Assembly: GCA_025765615.1 (NCBI GenBank)
Contig: JAIVFJ010000019.1
Coordinates: 310,001-374,000, forward strand
Source: Zopfochytrium polystomum
Lineage: Eukaryota; Chytridiomycota; Chytridiomycetes; Chytridiales; Chytridiaceae
DNA: 64,000 nucleotides
Direction: 5' to 3'
Made by a program: the position numbers and the translations under genes. Positions 11,278-23,737 of this stretch are shown here, one piece after another; position 1 is the first letter of the stretch; every line of letters starts with the position of its first letter. Under the pieces are notes generated by a model. The model was not told the origin of the DNA and did not search any database. It worked only from the letters and a program-made list of their open reading frames with translations.

Positions 11278-12132
11278 AACAAGCAAGTCGAATGGGCGAG
11301 CGAGGGTTCGGTTGGGTTGACTGACGCCAAGTCCAAGAGCAACTGGGGAAAGGCGGCGGCGGCGGGGGCGAGCGGGGATACTGCAGCGATTGACGACGGC
11401 TGGGACGACCGAAGAGCACGAGCCGGCGAGAAGAGCGTCCGAAGAAGGCGAGAGTCCACAGACAGGCAGATAGACAGACAGAGGGACCAACACAAGGAGA
11501 ATATTTGCCCACCACACCACCGATGAACATCATCGGACACTACCGATAAAACCGCTTCCCTCTAGCTTCCAGACACAGATGCAGATATCTGCTTTCCGGT
11601 CCTCTCAGGAGGAGTCCAATTATGAAATAGAAACGTTAAGGCGCCTCCGCAGATTTGCCACAGTGCACGTGCAACTCTTGCTCAACGCTGGTTAAATAAT
11701 ACTAGGGATTCGAGCCCCCGACCACTATTGTCCTTACTGAGCACAAATAGTACATTCACTATCTGCGCTTCGTTTGCCCAGATGTCTCTTCTTTATTGCA
11801 TTTTGTCGTCTTTGACCATCATGGCGCCGCGCTGCTCTGACTCTCTGAGCTTTTTCCGCAAAGTCATTTGCCACAGCAAGGCAAAGAGAGTTTTCGCCAG
11901 CGTGCGCCTCTGCCCTGCAGTCACAAACTTTCTCTGTCCCCCAAACTCACAGGGTATTCCCGTGAGGTTAGTTAGGGGCATATCCCAATTAAAACCTGAA
12001 AGATACACCCAAAACCTATTCTAACCCCGATCTACAGGTTTACGGCAGCGCCAAACTGTAACCTGGTAGAAGGAGTATAAACCTATCCCAACCTCTTAGC
12101 CGCAAATTTAAATGTACTTTCCAGTTAGACTG
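11278..12132. other. Kinase 5' flank and spacer
   Basis: The part near 11460-11500 carries CAGACAGGCAGATAGACAGA-type repeats just upstream of the kinase start. The rest has no gene. The sequence at 11714-11735 faintly resembles a tRNA B box but cannot be folded into a tRNA. Around 11990-12100 there is a short sequence family (cctaacc, aaacctg) also seen in the spacer at 12830-12945. Confidence 0.4.
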
Positions 12133-12392
12133 TGTGAGGCGGAAATGACTGGTTAGCAGCAAGAGGCACAAGACAGACCCAAACCTATTGTGACTGTCAG
12201 TTATCGTTCCCACAATGCCCATGGGAGAGTGAGCCACCACCAATGCAGATCCGGCACTGGCTTGCACTGTTGACAAATACTCCAAGTATGTAGTGGACTG
12301 GAAACCTGGTGTGAACAGTTTTCCTCCTCCTCTGCTCAAGCAGATAATAAAGGAGAGGTTTTTACGCTGTGCCAGCACACTTGCCTAGCAAC
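12133..12392 (+). mobile_element. Solo LTR, copy 2, 3' truncated
   Basis: This starts TGTGAGGCGGAAATGACTGG and follows the LTR consensus for about 260 bases up to cttgcctagcaac. Copy 3 begins there in the same orientation. The missing 150 bases do not reappear after copy 3, so it is a fusion or deletion rather than a simple nested insertion. Confidence 0.75.
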
Positions 12393-12802
12393 TGTTAGGC
12401 GGAACTGACTGGTTAGTAGCAAGAGGCACAAGACGGACCCAAACCTTTGTGACTGTCAGTTATCATTCTCATGATGCCCATGGGAGAGCAAACCACTGCC
12501 AATGCAGACCTGGGCGCTGGCTTGCGCTGATGACAAGTACTCCAAGTATTAAGTGGAAGGTAAACCCAGTGTCAACAGTGTTCCTCCTCCTCTGCTCAAG
12601 CAGATAAAATAGAAGAGGGTAAATGTGCCGGTCACGCTTGCCTAGCAACTATTACAGCGTGTATATCATCATCATGTATCAAGAATTCATAGCAGAGTTT
12701 TTTTTCTCTTTCTCTCCAAGTTGGGGAGGAGGACCACCCACAAACACACATCTCCACTTCATTCACTCCCCCCACTCACTCATGCAGAGTAGACTGTTCA
12801 CA
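12393..12802 (+). mobile_element. Solo LTR, copy 3, full length (410 bp)
   Basis: The LTR runs from TGTTAGGCGGAACTGACTGG to agactgttcaca, so it has the TG...CA ends of an LTR. It contains the conserved internal phrase cctcctcctctgctcaagcag. No 5-bp target duplication is visible, as expected if it arose by recombination with copy 2. It forms the left arm of a long inverted repeat with copy 4. Confidence 0.8.
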
Positions 12803-12948
12803 CTGTGGTTAAACTGAATCTCAGGATAGCGAAGTCTCCTAACCTTATCCCATCATCCCTATTCCAACTGGCTGAATGGGTCAGGTTTGGGGAAGAGCCT
12901 CTTGTCCCTAACCGGAAATCTGGTTTGGGACAGGTTAGAGGTTTACAC

Positions 12949-13359
12949 TGTAAACAGTCTACTCTGCATGAGTGAGTGGGGGGAGTGAATGAAGTGGAGA
13001 TGTGTGTTTGTGGGTGGTCCTCCTCCCCAACTTGGAGAGAAAGAGAAAAAAAACTCTGCTATGAATTCTTGATACATGATGATGATATACACGCTGTAAT
13101 AGTTGCTAGGTAAGCGTGACTGCACAGGGTAAAAACCTCTCCTATATTATCTGCTTGAGCAGAGGAGGAGGAACACTGTTGACACTGGGTTTACCTTCCA
13201 CTTAATACTTGGAGTATTTGTCAACAGCGCAAGCTAGCACCTGCGTCTGCATTGGCAATGGCTCACTCTCCCATGGGCATCATGAGAACAATAACTGACA
13301 GTCACAGGTTCGGGTCCGTCTTGTGCCTCTTGCTGCTAACCAGTCAGTTCCACCTAACA
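12949..13359 (-). mobile_element. Solo LTR, copy 4, full length, inverted (411 bp)
   Basis: Read on the minus strand it starts TGTTAGGTGGAACTGACTGG and ends agactgtttaca. The flanks tacac (12944-12948) and tatac (13360-13364) could be a 5-bp target duplication with one change, which supports real insertion ends. It lies 146 bp from copy 3 in opposite orientation. Confidence 0.85.
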
Positions 13360-14064
13360 TATACCTGCTTTCCCCTTAACTGTACCAGCAGCACAGCAAA
13401 TGGGCGTGATACAGGCACACAGTGCCTGTCACCTGCAGTCCCACTCGCTGTGCCAATGCCCCTTCATGGGACCACGTCACCACCCTCATGACAGCTCTCA
13501 GCTCTGCGCACACGACAGTCATCAGTTGCTACATAATGGACAAAAACCCGCCAGGTATAAATAGCCTGACTCGATAGTCCGTAATAGCTTTCGGGCCTGA
13601 AGATTTGGACACTTTGGACTCCTCCACCTCAGACAAAGACCTGATACCCCTGTACAAGACTTTGATGTACACTCTCACCACTTAGCGCATGCTTTCGGGA
13701 CCGGTTAGAATATCCTAAGTTGGTTCAATTCGATATGGAGGTATGAGAATATCCGACACCGGTGCGGCACAATACTGACGGAGCAGCAAATACCGCGACA
13801 GCATAAATACCGCAAGCGAGTTTTTTTCGTTACCACTTCACTAAACAGCTCGATAACGACATGGGCCCAATTGTCGTCATGCTATCGATTTAAAACCTTA
13901 CCTCACAACTTAGACTGGTGTTTGAGCCGCAGCCGCCGCATGGCGCTTGTTCCCCTGTTTGGCTCGCAGGGGAGGGACAGAGACAGAAGGAGAGACAGAG
14001 CGAAAAAAAGGGGAGGGAGAGAGAGAGAGAGAGAGAGCGAGAGAGTGAGAGAGAGAGAGTGAGA

Positions 14065-14100
<36 letters not shown>

Positions 14101-14112
14101 AACTGCGGCGGA
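13360..14112. promoter_or_regulatory. YANK gene 5' region with (GA)n tract
   Basis: No other gene is seen here. A TATAAATA sequence lies at 13556-13563. A tract of GAGA units covers about 14021-14100 and ends 13 bases before the YANK start codon, so it is almost certainly in the 5'UTR or core promoter. On the opposite strand it creates meaningless Leu/Ser frames. Confidence 0.5.
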
Positions 14113-16186
14113 ATGGGCAACTCAAGCGGGCGTGAAGCGGGCGCCGGGAGCAGCGGTGGCGGGTTCGACGATGCTTACGCTGATCGTAATGTGTCGATCT
14201 CCCTACTACCCCCACTTTCCTCAACCAGTTTCCTTAGCCCTCCCGAATCTGGTTCCTCACCCCTTTTGTTTTTACTTATGCTTCCTCGTGATGGCAATCT
14301 AATCGCAGCATTCCTTATCGTGCAATCTCCCCACATACACTGGATCAGTCGATCTCCGGCTTTTCAACCTGCTTCGAAGTATCGGGAAAGGTGCATTTGG
14401 AAAGGTGAAAAGGATCTATCGTTCCCTTTTTCATGCACTGAACTTGTGGGACAGGTGCGCATGGTGGAGAAAAAGGACACAAAAAAGCTGTACGCTTTGA
14501 AGTACATCAATAAGCTTCAGTGTATTCGCATGCACGCTATTCAGAACATCTTCCGTGAGCGAGCGCTTTTGGAAGAGCTCCACCACCCCCTCATTGTCAA
14601 CCTTCAGTTCGCGTTTCAGGACGACTTCAACATGTTCATGATCATCGATTTGATGATGGGGGGAGATCTTCGCTATCACCTTGATCGCCAGCCCTTTTCG
14701 TTTCCCGAGGAAACCGCGAGGGTGTGGGCGGCGGAGATGGCATGCGCAATCGCCTACTTGCACCGCAACGGTGTTGTGCACCGCGACTTGAAGCCGGATA
14801 ACATCCTGCTTGATGAAGACGGCCACGCCCACCTGACCGATTTCAACATCGCCGTAAAGTTTGACGGTCGCGAACGACTCACATCCCACTCCGGCACTCA
14901 CGCATACATGGCACCAGAGATTTTTGGGAAATCTGGATACCTGTGGCAAGTTGATTGGTGGAGCTTGGGAATTATCGTGTACGAACTTATTTGGGGTAGA
15001 CGGCCCTTTCGAGGGGAAAACAACGAAGCGGTCACCCGAGCCATTCTGAACGAAGATTTGGTGTTTCCCCGCAGTACCCTGTCGCAGAAGCCTCACCCCG
15101 TTTCAGTCAGCTCCGAATGCTGCGCTTTCATCTCTGGGCTGCTTACAAAGGACCCATCACAACGACTCGGCTGCAGAGCCGCTGGACCGGAGGAGATTCT
15201 TTACCACCCATGGTTCGCGGGACTAGACGTCAGACTCGTGGAGCAGAAGAAGCTTAAGCCTGGTTTTGTCCCTGATCCTGATCGCTCCAACTTCGATGCC
15301 ACCTATGATTTGGAAGAGCTACTATTGGAAGAGAACCCGTTGGCGTACCGTCCAAGACGCAAGACTCGCGGCAAAAAAGGTAGCGCAACTCCTCTTGGAG
15401 TAGGATCTGTTGAGGGACAACCACTGCCACCAATGACTGCGGCCCAGGCAGCAATGGCTGCCGCGGACCCTGTCGGTGCTGTTGCCCGCCTAAGGAGCCA
15501 GGCCGAAAGTCGTCCTCCGTCCGCTACAGCCGCTACGGTCGAAGGTGGTCTAGACGGGCGCCGATCAATTGATGGACTCCCATCGGTGTCAGCGCCGGTA
15601 CCGAGTCCGCCGGTGGCTCCGGCGGAGAAACCAAACCTGTCTCCAGACCAGGAGTTGCAAGTGCTGCTGCAATTCATTGATGATCATTTCCGACCATACG
15701 ATGCAACCATATCGCCACGGCTCAATGGCAGCACGCAACAACTTTCGACCTCTGATCCAGGTGGCATTAGTAGCGGAAGCGCTGCCGGTGGTCCACCTGG
15801 AAGAGCAAGTCCAAACTACCAGTTGGCGCCACCCCCACCTGCGGCACAGCCTCACTTTTTCAGCGGTGCGCCAATCGCGCCTGGATCCGTAAGTCAGCCT
15901 CCACAAACGGTCGGACCCCAAAAACAACTATCTCGAAGTAATTCGGCCGGACACGAAGCTGGAAACGTGAGGACTGCTGCTCCAGCCGGTTATCCATTGC
16001 CGCAGCTGCATCCAATGCTGCCGCCGCAGCAGCAGCAATACTACATGCTACTTCAGCAGCAGCAACAACAGCAGCAGCAGCAACAGTATCAGAAACAATT
16101 TCAGCAGCATGATCCTCGGCAGCAGTCTCCGCCTCCGCTCCTTCAATATCAACAGCAGCAACAACATCAGCAACAGCAACAACAGC

Positions 16187-16229
<43 letters not shown>

Positions 16230-16734
16230 GCAACAGCAACCGCAACATCATTTGCAGCAAATGCAGCTTCATCACCAGCAATTTCAGTCGCAAGATCTCT
16301 CACAGCAGCAACAGCCGCAGCAGCAAGCGCCGTTTCCCCCTCATCATTACGTCTCTAGTCCACGATTATCTCCCCCCTCCGGAGGAGGCGGACCTCTCGC
16401 GCCCACTGGAACCCAGCCAGCTCCGCCTTTGTCCGGCGCAGTCGGCGGCGGCGGCGACGGCAGCAGCCGAGGACGCCCACCCGTAACCCCGCATATTCAG
16501 CAGCAGCAGCAGCCGCAGCAAGCCTCGCAGCAGTCCTCCTCCTCCATGCATAGTAATGCCGGATCGACGGCGGCAGCTGCACAGTCGCAATCGTCAGGGA
16601 GTCGGTCTGGAGCGCAGCCCGCGGTGAAGCGTTCGAAGTCCAGGGGAGCAACAGCGGTGGGATCTGGGTCGGCGGCAGGAAAAAACAGGGCGAGGGAAGA
16701 GTCGATGGCATCTATATTGAAGTTTGGGCTGTGA
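14113..16734 (+). CDS. AGC-family Ser/Thr kinase, STK32/YANK type
   Basis: Exons are 14113-14185, 14349-14404 and 14455-16734, with introns of 163 and 50 nt, giving 802 aa. The protein begins MGNSSGRE, an N-myristoylation pattern also typical of animal YANK kinases, so membrane attachment is likely. The kinase domain (about 30-320) has SIGKGAFGKV, ATP lysine K59 in YALK, HRDLKPDN (152-159), the YANK-type metal motif DFNIA (172-176), THAYMAPE (to 198) and QVDWWSLGIIVYELIWGRRP. A C-terminal FxxPDPDRSNFDATYDLEEL block matches the YANK tail. Beyond it lies a disordered region of about 430 residues with a polyglutamine section (about 569-669). Animal YANKs are about 400 aa, so this one is roughly double the usual length. 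Substrates are unknown. Confidence 0.92.
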
Positions 16735-16879
16735 AACGGACGGAATCGTGCGGCGAAATCCCCGTTTTTTTTCTTCTTTCCCATTTTCTTCTTCTGCTTT
16801 CCTCAAACAAACACCAATTCTCGTCATGGCTCCTGCCGGTTTGCTTTGTTGTGTTCTTGTTTTTGCTTTATTGCTTCAA

Positions 16880-16920
<41 letters not shown>

Positions 16921-17232
16921 CCTCGTTTCGCTTCGCGTTCAGAGAAAGAGTCGCTGGCCTTTCTTCTTCCTTGTTCCCCACTCGATCTCCGTCCTCTCTC
17001 TCTTTCTTTTTTTTTTTTTTTTTTTTGTTCTCTTTTCTTGGATCGCACATTATATTAAAGTCACGGTGGGTTGCGGTTGTGCTTCTTGGCGGGACCATCA
17101 GCTCAGACGGGCAGACAGACAGACAAGCGGGCCGAGACAAACTGACAAATGCGGCGCGCGCCACACCGCTCTTTGTCGTTTGGTTTGTCGCATTAATGAT
17201 AGAAGGAGAATGGGAGAGCGCGAGAACAGAGT

Positions 17233-17288
<56 letters not shown>

Positions 17289-17450
17289 GACAGAGAGGGA
17301 GAGAGACAAAAATGCAGAAAAAGAAGACGAAAAGAGACGTTCGACTCACACACACACTCTCTCTCACTCTCTGTCTCACTCTCTGTCTCACTGTTTCTAT
17401 CTGTCTCTCTCTGTGATGGCCCAGTAAGCAAATATACCATCCAGCCAAGC

Positions 17451-17482
<32 letters not shown>

Positions 17483-17822
17483 CTGCCCACCCGACCGCCT
17501 CCTCTCTGTCCTGCTCCTCTTCCTCCTCCTCCTTGTCCTCGTCCTCTCCACTCAGCGCACCTGCTCGCTGGCTGGCTGGCTGGCTGGCTGGCAGGCGGGC
17601 AGGCAGGCACAGTCGCGGCGAATCAGTGAGTGAGTCAAGGCAGTCGTTGGGCAAATCAGTCGTCGTCGATAGGCAAGTCAGTCAGTCAGCTAGACAGCCA
17701 GCCAGCCTGTGAGCCAGCCATTCAGCCAGCCAGCAGCTGCTGCTCCAACAACCACCGCCAGTAGCAGGCAGACAGGCAGGCAGGCGGACAAGCGGACAGG
17801 CCGGCGGCTACAGGGAACAAAC
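16735..17822. promoter_or_regulatory. Spacer and LEA2-protein 5' region, simple repeats
   Basis: It holds T37 at 16884-16920, a second T-run at 17009-17026, (GA)n at 17231-17300, (CT)n at 17357-17412, a (CGC)n tract at 17454-17485, and CTGG/CAGG/CAGT/CAGC tetranucleotide repeats between 17565 and 17800. The CTGG block at 17570-17592 is complementary to CCAG blocks at about 17695-17735. No gene is supported; the long frames here are repeat translations. Confidence 0.55.
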
Positions 17823-19931
17823 ATGGCGGCCCGCGAAGCCAGCGACGCCTCCCGCCGCCCACCCCGCAGAACAGTAACTCCACCAACAGCAACAACAACT
17901 GCTACAGCAAACACTAGTGCGGGGGGCCGCTCCAAAAAATACACTGGCGGCGGCGGCTACCAAAATATCCGTCTCTCAGACGACGAAACCTCGGACGGCG
18001 CCGGATCGCTCGACGATCGCACTCGTGTGGACGACGACGGCGACGCCGACGATGACGATGACCACTCTTACGGCCGGAGGGGACGCCGCAGGGGCAATGA
18101 ATACCGACCCGCCAGAAGCAGCAGCACCGGCCCACCGCCGGGCGCGAGACGGCCGCACCAGTCCGACCGCAGCGGCAGCCGCGGCTACGTGAACGACCCA
18201 AACGAGCCTACTCGGGAGGAGCGGCAGCGGCGGCAACATCACCAGCGATCCCTTTCCCAGCAGCGCAGAAGCGTTGCCGTGTCGAGCTCTGTCTCCCGCC
18301 GTCGGTCCTACACCGACACGTCTATACCACCTCTTCCCCCCGGCTGGCGCGAATTCTTCGACCCTCGTTATCAGAGGTCTTACTTTGTGGACCCGGGCGG
18401 TAGGACTTCTTGGACCGACCCCCGTGCTAGCGTTGTTCAGATCGTCGATCGAGACGAGTCCGGGATGCCAAGGTACTCCGTTGCCACGACGTCACGTACT
18501 GGATACACCAGTGTAGTCGACATGTACCGAGGTGGCGACTCCATCGGACGCAGAGGCAACAACACCGTTATGACGAGGAGGACTGACAGTACGGGGTCCA
18601 CTAGCAGCTCTCTTGGCTTCAGCACGCTCTATCGGCAGTTGAACGAACCAGTCAGCGCAACTGCATTGACGCCGCAAGGATACCAAGCGGCGTATCCGTA
18701 TGCTCCTCACCAATACGGGCCTCCTATGGGTTTTGGCTACCCATACTCCCAACAGGCCATGTACGGCGGCTACCCGCAGTATCAGCCGAATCCGTACTAC
18801 CAGCAACAGCCTCCGCCGATGCAGCAAATGCCTCAGCAATTCGCCAGAAACCCATCGCTCACTCAGCCCTTCATTGCGCCGAGATCCGATTCGCGAGCGA
18901 CGTCTCGCGTGTCGGATTCTCCCACCATTGCGGCATCCAGCGACACTCTCTTCCGTATTCTTTACGCGCAGCCGCCGCCGTCGGTCGGGTCGGACGAGTG
19001 GAGAAACTACCCATCTTCCATCAAAGGTGGCAGCTCGGTTGGACCGGACCAATCACAGTGGAAAGGAGGGCTTCCGTCAGCGGCCGACATGAAAACCGGA
19101 GGGTTTGACGGAAAGCCGCGGCCGACGACGACGGCAACGTCGAGAGCGCCTTCACGAGCGGGTACTGCCGGCGCGACAACTGCTGCTGCTGCCGCCGCGG
19201 GTGGAGGCGGCAAGAACGCTGCCGACACCATCGGCAGAGGCAAAAAGGCTTCCAAGCCGTACCGCGCGTGCTTTTGCATTCCGTTCCGGAAGCGAGGCAG
19301 CTGCGTCGCCACGACCGTGGCGCTGACGGTGGGGCTCCCTCTGGCGGTAGCAGCGCTGCTGGTGTACTTCCTCGTGATCCCTCGGCTGCCCGACATCACA
19401 GTCAACCCGCCGACGCTGTCCAACACGCCGGGCATCGCGCCGGTGCAGACGACAGGCGCGGCCGTGTCGGCGGCGTCGCCGGCCAACCCGGCCGTGCTGC
19501 AGATCAATCTCGTTGTCAGCATCTCCGTGCGGAGCTTTGGGAAGCTGGTTGACGTTCCCGTGTCCAAGGTCGCGGTCGACGGCGGGCTCGTCGACGCGAC
19601 CGGGGCCGGGCGCGCGCTGAATACGACTGCGGCGGGGGTGGCGGGCGGGATCCTGCTGCTCCACGACGCGCTGACGCAGTTTAGCGTTCCCGTGACGCTG
19701 ACGCACGTGATAACGACGCCGGCGGCGTCGCTCACCGCGCTGGCCGCGGTGGATCCGGGCGTGGCGGCGGTTGTCGCGGCGTGCGGCGGCGGTGGCGGGC
19801 AGCTGGCGATGCAGTACAGCGTGGTGGCGACGCTGGACTGGATTGCGTGGTTGGGCATTCGGCCCCGTACCGGCGGCGAGGTCCGTTTCAGTTGCCCAGC
19901 TGGCGTGGGGTTCACGGGGCTCAAGTTTTAA
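17823..19931 (+). CDS. WW-domain, single-pass membrane LEA2-like protein
   Basis: One exon encodes 702 aa from ATG 17823 (context aaacATGG); an in-frame ATG at 17709 lies in tetranucleotide repeats and is less likely. The N-terminal part is disordered and charged (DDDGDADDDDD near residue 72). A WW domain lies at about 169-203: PLPPGWREFF, then YFVDPGGRTSWTDPR, with two Trp and the final Pro. A Tyr/Gln/Pro-rich linker follows. After a basic RACFCIPFRKRGS stretch comes one membrane helix (about 495-519). The lumenal or extracellular C-terminus (about 525-702) starts ITVNPPTLS and has a beta-rich pattern like LEA2/NDR1-like domains. I infer a type II membrane protein that binds a PPxY-type partner in the cytosol. 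The LEA2 match is by pattern and needs confirmation. Confidence 0.8.
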   Translation: MAAREASDASRRPPRRTVTPPTATTTATANTSAGGRSKKYTGGGGYQNIRLSDDETSDGAGSLDDRTRVDDDGDADDDDDHSYGRRGRRRGNEYRPARSSSTGPPPGARRPHQSDRSGSRGYVNDPNEPTREERQRRQHHQRSLSQQRRSVAVSSSVSRRRSYTDTSIPPLPPGWREFFDPRYQRSYFVDPGGRTSWTDPRASVVQIVDRDESGMPRYSVATTSRTGYTSVVDMYRGGDSIGRRGNNTVMTRRTDSTGSTSSSLGFSTLYRQLNEPVSATALTPQGYQAAYPYAPHQYGPPMGFGYPYSQQAMYGGYPQYQPNPYYQQQPPPMQQMPQQFARNPSLTQPFIAPRSDSRATSRVSDSPTIAASSDTLFRILYAQPPPSVGSDEWRNYPSSIKGGSSVGPDQSQWKGGLPSAADMKTGGFDGKPRPTTTATSRAPSRAGTAGATTAAAAAAGGGGKNAADTIGRGKKASKPYRACFCIPFRKRGSCVATTVALTVGLPLAVAALLVYFLVIPRLPDITVNPPTLSNTPGIAPVQTTGAAVSAASPANPAVLQINLVVSISVRSFGKLVDVPVSKVAVDGGLVDATGAGRALNTTAAGVAGGILLLHDALTQFSVPVTLTHVITTPAASLTALAAVDPGVAAVVAACGGGGGQLAMQYSVVATLDWIAWLGIRPRTGGEVRFSCPAGVGFTGLKF

Positions 19932-20558
19932 ATGGATATTGAGCTGACTGGAATCAATTAAATAAGAGGAAAAAGTCACCTTTTAATTACAAACCGTACT
20001 TGGGCGGTGGCACGAACCGTGCTGCAACAATTGAGATGTAGCCTTGGGATTGGCAGTGCACGAAATTATAAGTGGGTGTGATGAAGGTGCGGCGGCTTTA
20101 CCGTCTCAGAATGAGCAGAGCAGCAGCTTATACGCATCGCACTTTTCGCTCCTGCACGCAAGCGCAAGCGCGCGCCGACGCCTTCGTTGTTGGCCCTCCG
20201 CAGCCACGCGCCACATGGGGAGTGGCAAGGGGCACAGTTTTCCCTGTCAATTTGGGCCCACACAGAATTTTGCGTCTGACATGTCTGTCTGCTTTGTGCC
20301 AAGCATCTTGAAATTTGTGAAGTTTGGCTTGAGGAAAAAAGGACGGCAGCGGCATTGTGGAACCTCAAAGATCTCTCTCCACCGAAATCCTCTCCAGCCC
20401 TTCATATACCTACCAGTGGCCACCCCACTGCGTCCTAGTGGGCTCAAATTCCCATTACACCACCGTGCAAGATGATGGCGGAGCCGCCAGATGTGCGCGC
20501 GGGGGAGGTGAGAGAACAAAATGGGGACCCCATCATCCGAACCTCTCGCGCCCGAGCG

Positions 20559-20592
<34 letters not shown>

Positions 20593-21543
20593 CAAAACAG
20601 GAAGGTAACCTTCAAGTAGTCCAAACGCAGCAAGTCCACGGTCCGAATGTAGCGACAGCAAAAGTCGGAGCAGCAAACAACCCAGCAAAGACATCAGAGG
20701 GCGTCGACCGAGAGGCGGCTCTTCCAGCGCTGTGAATTTGCGCGCGATGGAGATGACGCGCAAGTCGCCCTCCTGAAGATGGAAAGAGAGTTGAATTTGG
20801 TGCGTGGAACCAGCCGCGGCCGGTACGAGCGCGGGAGGAGGGACGGCGGCTCGATATAGGTTTGACTATAATAAACCCGAAGTAGAAAACGGGCTTTTTT
20901 TTTATTCTTTCTCCTCATTTTCCTGACATTCAAGCGTTTGCTGCGGCCGCCGAAGCGTTCTAATACTCTTTTCATCTTCGTTTGTTAACGTGACTGGATA
21001 TTTGTGGCTTGAACCGTGTATGATTCACCACAAGTTCCATCGGTTCCTGTTTCACGATGACCCCCACATCATGCCCCCCTTTTTTGCCGATGTGATATTT
21101 ATCGGCTATTCGGGATGTCATTGGACCAAGCGAGCTACCGTGGTTATTGCGAAGTGGAAAGGGGAAACCGGCTGGGAAATTTCGTACCGGAAAGCACCTA
21201 GGTGTCACGCATAAAGATTTCATGTCGCACCTCGGTCCAGAGCGCTGTATGTAGAAAACGGCCAACCCAAGTGCGCGCTCCTTCACATCCTTCAGCAGCA
21301 ACAAGGTAGGAGGACGGAGGTGAAAGATTTTCCGTTTCGGTCCCTATTCGGCCGGTTTGGTCCGCCCTCGTGACTACATTACTGCCTAAGATGAATATGA
21401 CTGACGAATAGCAGCATAATTATGTATTTTTGAATATTTTCCGCGGTTCGGAAACCGGCAGGGATTTCTCTGAACCAACCAACCTTCTTCCAGTTCGGGC
21501 AAACTTGTTGTTTTCCCGAGGGGGAGAGAGAGAGAGAGGAGTT

Positions 21544-21574
<31 letters not shown>

Positions 21575-21585
21575 GCGAGAGAGAC

Positions 21586-21619
<34 letters not shown>

Positions 21620-21622
21620 GAG

Positions 21623-21663
<41 letters not shown>

Positions 21664-21771
21664 CAACTAACTTGGAATTCAATTCAGAAGCAGCTTCCAT
21701 CCCAATCCCGACAGATAAACCGGGCGATCTCGCCACCAGCCTCAACTCTCTCTCTCTCTCTCTCTCGCTTG

Positions 21772-21806
<35 letters not shown>

Positions 21807-21818
21807 GCACACTCAAAG
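19932..21818. other. Spacer with A30, (GA)n and (CA)n tracts
   Basis: No gene is supported. It contains A30 at 20559-20588, a GA-rich block at 21527-21658, and a CT block followed by (CA)n at 21751-21800. The nitronate monooxygenase must begin in a short upstream exon within this stretch, which I could not place because the frame of its first recognisable exon has no ATG before a stop. Confidence 0.5.
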
Positions 21819-23215
<1,397 letters not shown>

Positions 23216-23669
23216 GGATCTTACAAAAAAAACCCTGGAATTAGTTTTTTGGGGGGCAAAAAGGGGCAAGCTTTCGGGTTCGTAGGTTGTAGGAGACGCC
23301 TGCAAGATGGACGTCCTCATCAAATGAAATAAATCCTTCAATTAACAAAATCGACGTGCTGTGCTCCTGGGACAACAATATCTTCGCTGGGCGCCGGCTG
23401 GATAACGAACATCGCCTATAATAGAACCAACTGCAACTGGACACCCGATTGAGTCGGTGCCCACACCAGGAAGATAACAGGCGTACCATGTCAGTCCAGT
23501 CGAGGCGAAGGACGGCAACAAAAAAAGGTCGATGGCATTGATTGATTGACCAAGTAGATGAAAATTAAGGGAATTTAAAAAAATGGTTGAGACGATAATG
23601 GGGTCGTGTTGCTTGTGTCAAGCTGTGCTGCAAGGACAGTTGCAGTGATAGTGAGTAAAGGAGTTTCCC

Positions 23670-23737
<68 letters not shown>

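Noticed and set aside
11278..11520. Membrane-like N-terminus (VWWANILLVLVPLSV) for the CAMK kinase
   Set aside because: It depends on a GTG start; the first ATG in frame is at 11277 and a stop lies just upstream of the GTG.
11690..11740. tRNA-like B box (ggattcgagcccc)
   Set aside because: No A box at the right spacing and the T-arm, anticodon arm and acceptor stem cannot be paired on either strand.
16040..16300. Poly-Leu and poly-Val open frames on the minus strand
   Set aside because: They are antisense readings of the CAA/CAG polyglutamine section of the YANK gene.
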